Source of the DNA: Siphonodentalium dalli
Taxonomy: Eukaryota > Mollusca > Scaphopoda > Gadilida > Siphonodentaliidae
Direction of reading: 5' to 3'
DNA: 64,000 nucleotides
Assembly (NCBI GenBank): GCA_032622095.1
Contig: CP136061.1
Location: forward strand, 14,089,287-14,153,286
This document shows positions 36,110 through 47,988 of the stretch, piece by piece. The notes beneath the pieces are model-generated. The model ran no database searches. It had not been told where the DNA came from and saw nothing but the letters and a program-made list of their open reading frames with translations. The number at the start of each line of letters is the position of its first letter. The stretch's first letter is position 1. The position numbers were made by a program, and so were the translations under genes.

Positions 36110-36760
36110 TACACAATATGTCTTTAACTATGGCCGGTCATATTCATAATGTACAACTCATGGGGTTGGTCTGTCTGCATGGGGCAGCTATCGCTGGTGC
36201 AGTCACGTTGACGACTGACTTACACGATACGACCGCAACATTCTCGATGCTGATTCTTGATCATCTGAATTATTGTGGTAACGAGGAAGCACATTGTCGT
36301 TCAGACTATCGAAAGTACTGCACTTCATGTAGTCTGGACCTTATATCAGAGCTCGCAACAACCTAATAATATCATAACATACAGTGTCAACAAAGGACAC
36401 AACCATGGGGACAAATATAGAACGGGAACAATAAGATGCTTGCCTGTAATTCCAAACGTCAGCGAAATTCATCGCACACCATAGTCCGTATATAGTACAT
36501 CCTTATTACCCGTGGCGTTGGTCTGTCGCTGACAGTTATAATTAATGCAAACAGATTGGACGACTGTCTTACAAGCCACGACCCCTACGTTCTCGATGCG
36601 GATTCTAGGTCTCCGGCATGCTGTGGTAAATAGGAAGCATATTATAATTATAGTCTGTCATAACGATTCTAGGTCACAGACATTTGTGTGGTGAAGATGA
36701 ATTATATTATAATAGTCCGTCAACATTAAATATCATTCATCTCACTGAGGACTTATCTTA
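36110..36760. repeat. Degenerate dispersed repeat family, region 3
   Basis: Shares landmarks with 29270-31000: ACGACTGACTTACACGATAC, GGTAACGAGGAAGCACATTG, AAATTCATCGCACACCATAG, TTACCCGTGGCGTTGGTCTG and TTAATGCAAACAGATTGG. Confidence 0.65.
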
Positions 36761-36891
36761 ATGCTACGCATTGTATACTCTGGACCAGTCTGGCTTTGAT
36801 AGTTGACTTCAACGGTGTACTTTTATCATTATTTCTTACATTATTTAAAAAAAAATATTTTTGTTTTTTTAATTTGTCTTACATTCGTTAA

Positions 36892-37474
36892 AGGGGTACT
36901 GTACGCCAAATGTTGTTGTTGGTTTCTATAGTCTCCGAGTCAGAGAATAAGGTAACAATTATTTCATTATTTGAAAGTCTGTTGAGTACGAAGTAGTGTT
37001 ACGGATGACAAATTTACCGGAATGCAAAAATACAAATTGTCGTTGTCGAGTAATTTTTGTACAGTTTTCAACCAAATGAATCAAATAAAAGTTATATTAT
37101 AGGCATACTAGTCCAATATAATCATTTAAGTTATTGTATCGTCGCTAGGCAGTGAGTGACTTGAGTGTTCTCCCCGTATCATTATACTATTTTAAGCAAT
37201 CGTGTGTGCGATCGATTTAACATCCAGTATCCCTCAATTACTTTATTTTGATTACGGAAATTCGTAATTTAATTGACGCCATTTTATGGCTCCAGTCATA
37301 AATTCAATTTATATCAAATTATTAACTTTTAAATTATTAAATTTTAAGATAGCATATTAACCTGAGCGTTTACAGAATACATCTTCGACTCAAATTACTT
37401 ATGTTTCTATATATTATCGATATTAGATCGTTGTTGTCACCGGAAATTTAATGCAAATGGCGTACAGTACCCCT
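36892..37474. mobile_element. 583-bp TTAA-flanked MITE, copy 1
   Basis: Ends AGGGGTACTGTACGCC and GGCGTACAGTACCCCT are inverted repeats with TTAA on both sides (36888-36891, 37475-37478). A homologous copy lies at 53247-53839. TTAA targets are used by piggyBac and Kolobok families; the AGGGG start suits the latter better, but without a transposase this is inference. No ORF of note. Confidence 0.85.
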
Positions 37475-37507
37475 TTAACAATTATGAAAAATAATATAAC
37501 ATTTGTT

Positions 37508-37583
37508 AGGCAATTGCATTATCTTATATATGCGAGGCGACCTATGGTCGATTCGCATATATAAGAGAATGCATTTGCACAGG
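37508..37583. mobile_element. Palindromic element (CCAATGCATTCTCTTATATA family), solo
   Basis: One palindrome TTGCATTATCTTATATATGC ... GCATATATAAGAGAATGCA with CACAGG at its right end, followed by TTTTTCGCAAAAATTTAGGAAG, a flank shared with the copies at 44.3 and 52.4 kb. Confidence 0.85.
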
Positions 37584-37664
37584 TTTTTCGCAAAAATTTA
37601 GGAAGCTCCCATCATATGACAATTTTCGACAAAATATTACTTGTTATTAATATAAACAGTTTGG

Positions 37665-38070
37665 CCTTAACAGCATCATAACAATTCAGCAGGACCCACC
37701 AACATCATTGTACATTAGTAGGACCACTTGACCATGGTGGCACCATGCAGTGAACCCAACAACTTAAACAGCATATGATATTACGTCAGTGTTAGACAAG
37801 CACACATGGGGACAAATCTGACCCGAAATATATACTGTGGAAATCATACCCGGGAACCATTGAACTTAATAAAAAACATAGCAGCCTGGGTCAGGAAAGC
37901 ACATCTGAGGACAAATCTGACCCGGGGACAATCATATGCTTGCATGTATTTAAAAGGACCAATCATATGCTTACCTGTGATGTACAGGGCCAATCAGAAG
38001 CTTGCATTTGATTCCAAACGACACATGAATTCATTGCACACCATGGCCCTTGTACGCTACACCCATACCA
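37665..38070. repeat. Degenerate dispersed repeat family, region 4
   Basis: Starts with AGCATCATAACAATTCAGCA and GGACCCACC units, then ACAAATCTGACCCG (twice), CTTGCATTTGATTCCAAACG and GAATTCATTGCACACCATGG. It stops before the TAATGCAAAC landmark. Confidence 0.65.
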
Positions 38071-38629
38071 CTAGTGGTCTCGGTCTTTTTGGATTAGATT
38101 TTATTTTATATTGATAGTTCAGGTTTACATGAATACATATTATGGGTATGTTTACAAGTTGAATCAATATAATACACAACAGTATATACATATTACAATT
38201 ATAATAGTTTATATTAAATATAAATATGTTATATGTTGATGAGACAGTTATAGTTCAGACTGTGTAAATAATTGATATATACCGTAAGAAGAGGATATAT
38301 CAATTTTCTCAAGAATTAATTCATTTTATTTTATAGAGGTTGCCGTCAGAATATAAGGTAAATTATGTGGCAGAAATCTGTATAACAATAGAAATACTCA
38401 TGTGACCTGAGACCATCAGGGATAACGCAAAAAGTTCTCTAAATGAGAACTTAATTCCATTGCGGTCCCTGGTGGCTTTCGGCACATGGGCAGTGAGTGA
38501 AGTTCGAAACTTCGGAGCACAATGTATAAAAGTATTTAAAATATAAATTAAATAAAAGCCATTTCAGAACGAGAGGAAAAGCTAATAAAATAAGTCAATA
38601 CGCAAGTAATGTAACTTCAACTGTCTCTG

Positions 38630-39235
38630 TATGGTTCCCTAATGCAAACATATTGGCCACTGACCTGCAACTCACGACCACCGTGTCCTCGATATAGATT
38701 CTAGGTCATCTGAATTATTACGGTAACAAGGATACATATATTCGTTCAATCTATCGATAGTGCTACGCGTTATGTATTCCCAATAACTTAATCAGAAATC
38801 TGAAATATTACTTCAGTGTCAGTCAAGCACAAACTCTGATCCGGGGCCAATCAGATACACGAAAACTTGCCTGACATTCAACTGAGGACCCAGTAATTCA
38901 TTGCACAACTAAGTCAGTACACGGCCGGCCCATACGTATTACTCGCGGCTGACATACAGGACACGAGAGCAATGCTCGACATATGTAGGTCACCGGCATT
39001 CTTATGAGGAAGCATATTATAATAGTCGGTCAAATTACAGGGCTTTCATCAATACGCCTTCTACTGTCTGGAAAAGTCTGCCTTTGACAGTTATCCATAA
39101 TGCATACAAATTGGACGACTGATTTACATCGCACGACCGCTATGTCCTGGATACGGATTCTATGTAACTGGCATTATTGTGGTAAAGACGAAGCGCATCA
39201 AATAACATTCCTCAATCCGACTAAATGCAGACAAT
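38630..39235. repeat. Degenerate dispersed repeat family, region 5
   Basis: Two rounds of TAATGCAAACA / TAATGCATACA followed by CGACCG..TCCT.GATA and TTCTAGGTCATCTG-like landmarks at about 38640 and 39098, with AATTCATTGCACAACTAAGT between. Confidence 0.6.
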
Positions 39236-39253
39236 AGCCATGTTTAGCCACAC

Positions 39254-39352
39254 GTACGTGTAACTTGTAACGTGCGTTGGCATGCTGTACGTGTAACTTG
39301 TAACGCGTGTTAGCATGTCGTACGTGTAACTTGTAACGTGTGTTAGCATGCC
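39254..39352. repeat. 33-bp triplication
   Basis: Three units GTACGTGTAACTTGTAACGT + GTGTTAGCATG start at 39254, 39287 and 39320. An inverted single unit (ACACGTTACAAGTTACAGG) lies at about 39699-39717, so the pair may bracket a small element. Confidence 0.9.
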
Positions 39353-40129
39353 ATTGTAATGGAGATACACACGACTAGAATATTCAGCTGATTTTATGGC
39401 GCAAAACCTACACGTTTATAGGTATCGACCAATGTCTAGCAAAGCTTGTAAATCATTGTTTGTTGGCAATAACAAGCGCCACCCTGCGCCATGCGATAGG
39501 GGTAGTTGTCTTAAATCGAAATAAGATCTTTCCGCGTATGCGAAATAATGGCTGCCCGCACAACACTGATCGCACATTCGCTTATCAGAATAGTGTATTA
39601 ATCCTCTTCGTACTGGCTCAACACTTCTAAACTGTTTGACCGTATACTTGTAGGCGAAATTATCACGCGAGTCATGTGACCCATGTTGGAAACGGCAACA
39701 CACGTTACAAGTTACAGGTACGTCGGGCTGAACCTGATTGATATTGAAAGTTCAGGGTTTTCTGTTGTTGTTGTTGATGTTTTTGTTGTTGTTGTTGAGT
39801 TTTTGGCGGCTGTCCTCTCAGAAGAATTTGAACGAGAATTAATTTTCAGACGAATTTTAAATGAGTAACAATATCCAGGATAAAACAACAAAAGGATTAC
39901 GCCGAAGATGACTTCCCAGAATTTATATGAGCCCGAATATCAAATAACAGACAGCTAGGCCACACGTCCCAGAATAAGGTGGATTTATTTGACCGGCGGC
40001 TTTTAAGAAATAAAACAAAATACTCTGCGAACAATCATTTAAGAAAGCTTTTGCTTAACACAACTAGTTTCATTTGATTGTACACCAGAATAATCAGCAA
40101 AGTATTAGGCTATAGCGTACGAAGGATGT
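39353..40129. other. Gene-free region
   Basis: A 95-codon minus-strand ORF (39416-39703) has ordinary protein-like composition but no family I recognise, and its end coincides with the inverted 33-bp unit. A GTTGTT simple repeat lies at about 39765-39805. Confidence 0.4.
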
Positions 40130-40960
40130 AATACGAGCCGTGTCCAGTGACGTGCTTTATATCAGCCACAGACCATACGAGCCGTGTCCAGGGACGTGCT
40201 TTATATCAGCCACAGACCATACGAGCCGTGTCCAGGGACGTGCTTTATATCAGCCACAGACCATACGAGCCGTGTCCAGGGACGTGTTTTATATCAGCCA
40301 CAGACCGTACGAGCCGTGTCCAGGGACGTGCTTTGTATCAGCCACAGACCATACGAGCCGTGTCCAGGGACGTGTTTTATATCAGCCACAGACCATACGA
40401 GCCGTGTCCAGGGACGACGTGTTTTATATCAGCCACAGACCGTACGAGCCGTGCCCAGTGACGTGCTTTATATCAGCCACAGACCATACGAGCCGTGTCC
40501 AGGGACGTGCTTTATATCAGCCACAGACCATACGAGCCGTGCCCAGTGACGTGCTTTATATCAGCCACAGACCATACGAGTCGTGTCCAGGGACGTGCTT
40601 TATGTCAGCCACAGACCATACGAGCCGTGTCCATGGACGTGCTTTATATCAGCCACAGACCATACGAGCCGTGTCCAGGGACGTGTTTTGTATCAGCCAC
40701 AGACCGTACGAGCCGTGTCCAGGGACGTGCTTTATATCAGCCACAGACTATTTTATTTCTCCACTCATACGAGCCGTGTCCAGGGACGTGTTTTATATCA
40801 GCCACAGACCATACGAGCCGTGTCCAGGGACGTGCATTATATCAGCCACAGACTATTTTATTTATCCACTCATTCGAGCCGTGTCCAGGGACGTGTTTTA
40901 TATCAGCCACAGACCATACGAGTCGTGTCCAGGGACGTGCTTTATATCAGCCACAGACTA
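40130..40960. repeat. 44-bp minisatellite with two inserted-linker units
   Basis: About 19 units of ACGAGCCGTGTCCAGGGACG, TGCTTTATATCAGCCACAGA and CCAT. Two units carry an extra TATTTTATTTCTCCACTC linker (about 40749 and 40853) at ~104-bp spacing. Since 44 is not a multiple of three, all three plus frames are open (longest 311 codons), which is a property of the unit and no sign of a gene. Confidence 0.93.
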
Positions 40961-42305
40961 TTTTCATTTTCAGAAAAACGTTCGCAAACGACTGTGTTTT
41001 ATAATTAAGTTCGTTAATAGACTCGCGATTCGAATGAGGCCTCGGCCATCTAGTTTACGAATGTCCTGCAGCTAGGGTCATCCATTTACCCTTACATAGT
41101 GTCTTAAGCTCGCCATGATGAAAAGGAAAATATTTTGCATTTCTATATTATGGCCCCTATATTTCAAAATTCATGTGAACTCAGAACATTTACCCGGAAT
41201 AGTTCCTGACTAAAACATTCCATCTTCTGTAAATGTGAATGACCCTTATGTCTGAACTCGCTTCTGGTCGCGATTGCGCTGGTGGGACTTTACAGACATA
41301 AAGTATGGATCTAAACAAACCGTGTTCCATATTGTGTGCGTTTGACAATGGAAACGGATGGCACTTGTCGCTTATAGTATTCATATGTCCACAGAATGTC
41401 GGTATAACGTTATCAGTGGCAGTTGTCTTATCGCGTCATCAAGGGAGATAAACACTGCATCGGGATTGTGCAGCGTAATGATAAACTTTATTGGACTAAA
41501 TTTGATGTCGCACCACAGACTGTGCAGGATACATTCACTAAAGTGGCCAATGTGATATTTGCACACAAAATATAACATTTAGGTGAAGCGAAATATGGCC
41601 CACAAAGATATCGTGAATAATGACTGTTTGAGTAGATATGTTGTATGGTGCATTATGATATACCAGACGATATTTTAGGGAAGCACCAATCTAAATTGAA
41701 TGTCCCGAAATAATCCGCAAAAAAGTGACTAGACAAGAAACCTCAAATCTTGTGATACCCTAAATCATTTAAGATGAGTAATCTTAACGTTACAGTGATG
41801 AAGTTGGATATGTATGCAAATCTAAAGCCAAACAGTAAGCCGATATGATATCGTTCCACACATTTCAACCAGGGACGTGACAGCAGGGTGTTGGTGGATA
41901 GAAGTTGTTTCATCGCAAACATTGGCCAATATTTTCACCAATTGCATTGGTCTCACCAAAATTGATTTAAAGATGCATTCAGGTTTATATAGGGTCATGT
42001 TTTCAAAACCCATTTAACTTTGTATTTCGATTCTAGTGTATACAATAGCACGTTAAAACGGAGAAGTGTTACACGAAAGACGCTGTTTTGTTTGCTATAG
42101 AATGTTCTATGCATTTATTTCATACGGTTTCGATGGCTTAGAGGGACACCAACAAATAGTTTGTTAATTGTTCATTAACAAAATTATATTCTTTGGTATT
42201 TATAGGTCTAGTGTATATGTCATATCTGGTTTTTAACATTTTCTCAGCAGAACAAAGCAGAATGAAAGTTAAACCTTTCACGACGGGAGCTGCGCTGGCG
42301 CAATA
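40961..42305. other. Gene-free region
   Basis: No recognisable gene; only ORFs of about 65 codons on opposite strands. At 42262-42300 AACCTTTCACGACGGGAGCT and GCGCTGGCGCA is the inverted equivalent of 45180-45210. Confidence 0.5.
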
Positions 42306-42312
42306 TTAAAGA

Positions 42313-42394
42313 CCCTGTACATCTACCAATGTATTATCTTATATATGCGAGTTAACCATAGGTCGCCTCGCATATATAAGAGAATGCATTGGCA
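42313..42394. mobile_element. Palindromic element, solo
   Basis: CCCTGTAC, ACCAATGTATTATCTTATAT ... ATATAAGAGAATGCATTGGC, followed by ATAAC. Central bases ACCATAGGT match other copies. Confidence 0.82.
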
Positions 42395-43669
42395 TAACAT
42401 TATTTTTATCATTTGAATGTTCCATGCATTTATTTTCTATCAGAAAATAGGTTTAGAGGGTCAACAACATTGATGTTTTTGTTATCAAATCATATTATTT
42501 GTTAATTATAAATCTATTTTATGTCATATTTGGTTTTCAACATGCGTACAATAGAACATATCAGAACACTATTTTGAATTAAATTTTAGTTTAAACAATA
42601 TTTTATTTGAACTAAACAGAAAAAAATTACAAACAATACATACATGACATATAATTATAAAATGTTCAAAAGAGGATTGAGCAACAAGCTTGGGGGCTTT
42701 TGTTTAGTCCTATCCTCAAAAATAAATGTTACCCCAGGAACTGATACCATTGGCTCGAAACGGCGGGTTATCAGGATTATGTACAATACATTAAGGAACC
42801 GTTAAATTAATGTATTTAATAAGTATTCAATAAGCGACAAAATGTGTATATACCATAAATAATTATTCAGTTGTAGAGGGTGAGGTGGCAGGAATTGAAT
42901 TGTGTATGTTGGTGTTGTTGTAATTGGAGGTCTGGAATCCACAATACATCTTTAATTGTTTTGATAGTTTGATTTCCCAAACAATATTTAGTTTTTTTCT
43001 TGACAACAGGTCGCATATTTTCCTATTTTATATGTTAACATTTTGGACCGCTTGGGGTACCATTGAGATACCTTTTGGAAATTCCAACACAAGGGAGGTG
43101 CAACTGAATATTCCAAAGTTGGGAAATGATGTCTAGCTCGAGGATTAATACAATTTAAAGCTGGAATAATACTGCAGAGTTATAGCCATAGTCTGGTTAT
43201 TTTCAATTCTAATTCACCCATTCGGACTTCTAACAAGTAAATCAAATTTCTATGGCGTTGATTGGTCTGTCGCTCAGGTGTTAAATTGTAACAGATATGG
43301 TATTGCACCTCTGTGGATGCAGGAACAGTATCACAAAACAACAGAAAACAGCTTAGCTTGTAATTTGTGCCAGTTTAACTCTTCTTGCGACAGAATTCTA
43401 TCATCAGACAGAATGTTCAGAGAATGCAGTATATATGTCAGAGCTTCGAACTGTCTTGATGCAAAGATCTTATAAAGGCACGGTAAGCGTTGGCGTTCGG
43501 TATTGCTTTTAATAATCAGACATACTATTAGTTTATAGCGGGAGAAAAAATCTAGCGGGAGACATTGACTCATTCGTGCAGTATTCATATGATTACTACA
43601 TTTCGTTGACTGCTATCATAACTGGATACCACTCATAGTCAAATTCGTGGATATGGTCGTTGTTAAGAG
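42395..43669. other. Gene-free AT-rich region
   Basis: No recognisable gene. The text around 42400-42540 partly repeats 42100-42240 (TTCTATGCATTTATTT, CATATCTGGTTTTTAACAT), so a short local duplication flanks the palindrome. Confidence 0.5.
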
Positions 43670-44047
43670 CTATAAAATCCGTTCAATTCTACATCTATTA
43701 TTAATTTCCAAAATAAGTGACTTTAAGGACATGACACCCTGCGTGAGCATTGCTTTATAAAAACAGTACTTCAATAGTGTGATCAGTGTGGTAGTTATTT
43801 TGTTTTTGATGCCTGCTGTGGGTGGTAGGAGCAAACTTTCCTTTGATGTGGAAATATATATACCGGATTTTGCGAACCAAGCTTCAACATCTTTTAAAAA
43901 AGACTTTATCATGGGACAATCGTAAAAAACAAGTTGATACCTTATTTGTTCAGAAATACTCAGTAGTTTTCTATAACATTCTGACCAACGTTGCCAGTCG
44001 CAGGTTCGTGGAATACACACGTTCATACATCTAAGAGAATCCTTCAT
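43670..44047 (-). mobile_element. LINE-type retrotransposon C-terminus, fragment
   Basis: The 125-codon frame ends in a natural-looking stop. It reads VFYDCPMIKSFLKDVEAWF, then a KSGIYISTSKESLL block, then ITTLITLLKYCFYKA and a closing LILEINNRCRIERIL. This order (Cys-Pro region, tryptophan-bearing helix, hydrophobic LLKY helix, basic end) resembles the C-terminal tail of L1-like reverse transcriptases of aquatic invertebrates. Nothing upstream continues the frame; it is a short 5'-truncated remnant, usual for LINEs. Confidence 0.5.
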
Positions 44048-44975
44048 CTGACCACTTTGGTCAGAATGTTAGAGAAAACAAAACTGTGACTTTGGACACA
44101 ATTGAAGTATCAGCTTGTTTGAAAAATAGTATATCATATGCTCGTAGACGCCAACATACTATGTAATATATCATTATCCTGGTTTATTACATTTTTCCTC
44201 GTTTCTGGTCGCGTTTGCGATCGCCTCGGCCATTTTGAATGCGTGATACTCATCAACTCCAAACCACGTGATTACCCACTGTGTATATAAGAGAATGCAT
44301 TGTCACAGAGTTTTCGTAATATTTCAGAAAGCGCCAGTCATGGAAATGTTAACCATGATTTAAATGAAATAAAGCTTGTAACGTTATTTTTATGAAAATT
44401 ATATTTTCCTCAAGAGTAGGGGGTTCAAGAGTGACCTATATACGTAGAGCTACGCCCCTGTTCCAGCGTAATCGCGCGCACGTGTCGTCTGCTATATATA
44501 TCTGGAAGATAACAAATGGCAAACGTGACGCGGTCATGCTATTCACAGTTCTCGTCTCGTCAAACCCCGCATGATTCGTGATTACTCAAACAGATTAGTC
44601 GCGGGATAATTCCGGTAACACCTGGGTCGCTAAGGTCGCCACTTCCGGTTCTGCTGATTCTGCGCAGTGATTTTATAGCTGTGATGGCGGAGTGACACGA
44701 CTGTTCTGATTATCCAAACATTAGATCACGTAGCTGCGGTTAGAGACCCGTGGCGCGTGACGGGGTCGCTTCCGGTAGGTACCTGATAATGATCAACTAT
44801 GTCCCGCGCGTGCGCAAACACACATGAAGTGTTGCCAGCTTGACTAAGTGCATAATGTGTCACATCGGGTGCTAAATCGGGATTATTTCTAACTTTTAAA
44901 TCTCAGTGATCAGCTGCTGTTCTCCGATGTGTTCTCAGATATGTGTTCCAAATAGCTTGTGATTTAACCATTCTA
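44048..44975. other. Gene-free region with a half palindrome
   Basis: Contains one half-arm of the palindromic family at 44281-44308 (TATATAAGAGAATGCATTGT) plus its flank TTTTCGTAATATTTCAGAAAG. Around 44400-44800 the base composition is richer in GC, but I see no gene. Confidence 0.5.
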
Positions 44976-45005
44976 TGACTGGAGCTTCCTGAAATGTTGT
45001 GGAAA

Positions 45006-45180
45006 CCCTGTGCCAATGTATTCTATTAAATATTATATTATATATTCTCATAGGTAGCCTCCCATATATAAGATCATATATTGGCCTAACAATATTGACT
45101 TTGACTTTGTAAACCAGTGCATTATCTTATATATGCGAGGTTCCCTTTGTGAGACTCCCATATATAAGCTAATGCTGCAC
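45006..45180. mobile_element. Composite palindromic element, old copy
   Basis: Two degenerate palindromes (45006-45084 and 45113-45176) flank ~30 bp. Outer flanks TGGAGCTTCCTGAAATGTTG and AGCTCCCGCCATGAAAGGGT extend the inverted repeat outward. Many substitutions mark it as one of the oldest copies here. Confidence 0.75.
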
Positions 45181-45746
45181 CAGCGCAGCTCCCGCCATGA
45201 AAGGGTTAAGGTCGCGCTCTACTAATGAAGTGTTCCAGCTAAGCGTTCCGACGAATCAATTACCCGACAGATGTATAGCAATTCCTAGAACAGTCAGTGA
45301 TTGAACACACCATCATTTTATATAATTTCTATGTATACAACGCGTGTATATAAGCATTATATTCTCTCTTTATATATACTACTGTACAGTGGGAATAATG
45401 TACTATATTATAAGCCTTTACTGTGTCATGCCAGGCGTTGGTCCGACTGAAATATCGTAGTATACTAGTATACTAGTTAATGTAATTTACAAAAATACTT
45501 TGAACATTAACAACTTGAATCAACATAAGATGTTCCTATAATGCTCATTAGTCACTGACCTAATTCTACAAACGGTGGGATAAATAATTGATTAACCAAT
45601 ATTAATCATCTAATTCGGCATTTAATTAACAACAGAACGAATAACAATTTAATTTAGACGATAAGTTACTGAGAATCCTGCATCTCGTTCAAATAGAGCA
45701 TGAACGAGTCTCTGGTGCGACCTTAGTGTGTTTGTCATTTGTGACT

Positions 45747-45847
45747 CGCCATATCAAATCCAGTCGTGAGTCGGGATTTGTTTACCCTGTGCCAATGCAT
45801 TCTCTTATATATGCGAGTCGACCATAGGTCGCCTCGCATATATAAGA
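45747..45847 (+). mobile_element. Left terminus of a palindromic composite element
   Basis: Module L (CGCCATATCAAATCCAGTCG, then TGAGTCGGGATTTG) followed by CCCTGTGCCAATGCATTC and a palindrome that breaks off at 45847. The complementary palindrome-plus-R module stands at 47871-47988, so 45747-47988 may be a single filled element. Confidence 0.75.
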
Positions 45848-46045
45848 CTAGAAGGTGACCCGACTTCGTCCGGGCTATTCGAAAAACAAATTTCAAGTCG
45901 ATTGCTCCACCCGTTACCGAGATCTAGTCTGCGCATGCAAATAAAATTCGTATCCGGGGCAAGATACATTCACATACCAAATTTCAAGTCGATAGCTCCA
46001 CCCGTTTCCGAGATATATAGCCCAATGTCATTTGCGGATACCTCG
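45848..46045 (+). repeat. Two units of the AAATTTCAAGTCGATAGCTC repeat
   Basis: Contains GTCCGGGCTATTCGAAAAAC, AAATTTCAAGTCGATTGCTC, GATCTAGTCTGCGCATGC, TATCCGGGGCAAGATACATT and a second AAATTTCAAGTCGATAGCTC. The same sequence is arrayed at 59500-60190. Confidence 0.85.
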
Positions 46046-46150
46046 GCCGGTGATGAGTTAACGCGACATCGGCCGGGTAAGAGTTAACGCGAACACGTCA
46101 CGATATGTTGATGGCGTAATATATTTTACGCAATGATTTTCTATGAGCGA

Positions 46151-46704
46151 CAGGGGGGGGGGGGGGTGAAAAAATTTCTTCCGGCACGTATGCCGGGGTG
46201 GGTGGGTGGTCAAAGCCACCAACAAGCAATTTTTTCCGCAACTAAACAAAAAAAATCCTGCTTGTTTTTAGTGTTTTGGCAATGAGTTGGGCTTCAAAAC
46301 CACTTTGAATCAGTTTGAATGAGAGAAATAATGTAATTCTAACTGGTAAACAGTTATCGTGTTGTATTTTGTTGCAAATTTTGAAATCCAAGATGGCTGC
46401 TGGCAGCCATGTTTTTTTGGCCGAATGACCTCAAAATTACTCATTCCTATTTACATGTCCATGTTAACATCCATGATAAATAGTATGCACATAAATTCAT
46501 ATACAGCTGTTTACAGTGAATTTCCCCCCGCAAATCTCTGTTTTAGTGTTAAAAGGGGGGGTGGGTGTCAAAAAATGGTTGGAAAAAAACTGCCGAAAAC
46601 GGAAAAAAATTTGGCGGTGGGGGTGGGTGGGTACAAAAAATGATCGAAAGGGAAAAAATGCCATACGTGCCTGAAATTTTTTTCCGACCCCCCCCCCCCC
46701 CCTG
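46151..46704. mobile_element. 554-bp element with poly-G termini, TGAGCGA duplication
   Basis: Ends are CAGGGGGGGGGGGGGG and its complement, and pairing continues through AAAAATTTC..GGCACGTATG (46171-46193 with 46660-46684). TGAGCGA stands on both sides (46144-46150, 46705-46711). A CAGGG start with a 7-8-bp duplication suggests a hAT-type non-autonomous element. The interior has AAGATGGCTGCTGGCAGCCATG (46390-46411) and no coding capacity. Confidence 0.85.
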
Positions 46705-46778
46705 TGAGCGAAGCATGTTCCTGCGTTCTTCCCGATAATTAAGGTAGACACTTTAAACGTACACAGCCGTATGATACA

Positions 46779-46815
46779 AAATCCCGACTTACGACTGGAT
46801 TTGATATGGCGGGTC
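46779..46815 (-). repeat. Isolated R module of the palindromic composite family
   Basis: AAAATCCCGACTTACGACTG and GATTTGATATGGCGGGTCAC, complementary to the L module at 45747-45783, but with no adjacent palindrome. Confidence 0.8.
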
Positions 46816-47628
46816 ACATTTGCATAATGTGGTCCTAAGGGGTGAATTAAGTGACGCTATTGTGCATATCGGGCTCTGGGACCTAATTATGCTTAGGCTT
46901 CAAATGCTATGGGATACCTGCAGGATCAGATTGAAGTTCCCCATTAAGTTGAAGTTCACCTATTGGTAACCTCGATTATGTTATTTATCGTCTGCAAATT
47001 AGGGAAATTAGGAACAGAAGAGAAAGGAAAAGTTTACAAAATACAATAGAAACTAAATTACCCTCTGGGTACCCCATTCTGCTCAAAGTGACCTCAGCAT
47101 ATCGGGGAAATATTTGTTTATCTTTAAGTCGGTATATAATATGACCATACGCTAGCTTAATTAACGAACCAAAGTTAAACTTCTGACTTGAGGGTAGCTG
47201 TGGCTTTTAATATTTAAAAAAAAATCAAAAGCAGTTTATAGCTTCCCTGCATGGTATTCCCACCAACTAAGATTCACAAAAGCCTATATTCAGTAGGATG
47301 ATCATACCGTTCAATCGTAATTTCGAGTACAAATTAGGCCAATCATACTTCTGGGTGTAGTCTTGATTGACATCTAGACTATACAACTATACTACCAACA
47401 TCAAAGTGAAAACAGTTATAACTTGTCGACAGGGGAACGGGAACATTTTTACTGAATTTAACCAATATATTTCTCGACGCTGGGTGAGCGCTGCGACTAA
47501 GATACTATAATATGGAGAAGCGTGTCAATTACATAATGTTCATTTCATTCATAAGATGTCACCGTGTCGATTTTAACGAAAATCGACTAACGAATAACGT
47601 CATCGTGTAACTTTCCCCATTAACTTAA
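46816..47628. other. Gene-free region
   Basis: No recognisable gene. ACGCTAG.TTAATTAACGAA near 47148 resembles ACGCTAGCGTAATTAACGAA near 48411, pointing to another dispersed repeat. Confidence 0.45.
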
Positions 47629-47988
47629 CTCGCATATATAAGAGAATGCATTGGCCTAACAATTTTTTACAATTTTAATAATTTTTTCTTGTATTCTTTA
47701 ACAATTTTATAATTTCACCCATACAGAACGCAGACAAACATGAGCAGACGACACTCTTCTATATGCTTCTATATATGTGTAGGGCTCCCTGCAGGGTAAT
47801 GGATGTTTTTTATTTTATGTCCTAAAAATTGTAAGAAACATTTATTTAAAAAAATGATAACAAATTGTTAGGCCAATGCATTCTCTTATATATGCGAGGC
47901 GACATATGGTCGACTCGCATATATAAGAGAAAGCATTGGCACAGGGTAAACAAAATCCCGACTTACGACTGGATTTGATATGGCGGGT
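47629..47988 (-). mobile_element. Composite palindromic element with R module, truncated at one palindrome
   Basis: Starts mid-palindrome (CTCGCATATATAAGAGAATG), then the internal region with ACAGAACGCAGACAAACATG, GCAGACGACACTCTTCTATA and GGGCTCCCTGCAGGGTAATG, a full palindrome (47871-47946) and CACAGGG plus the R module. The internal part is the reverse complement of that at 49866-50219. Confidence 0.85.

Noticed and set aside
39416-39703. 95-codon minus-strand ORF as a host exon
   Set aside because: No recognisable domain, no splice evidence that I can verify, and its end overlaps an inverted repeat unit.
40140-41075. 311-codon ORF with repeats
   Set aside because: All three plus frames are open across the 44-bp array; frame cycling explains the length.
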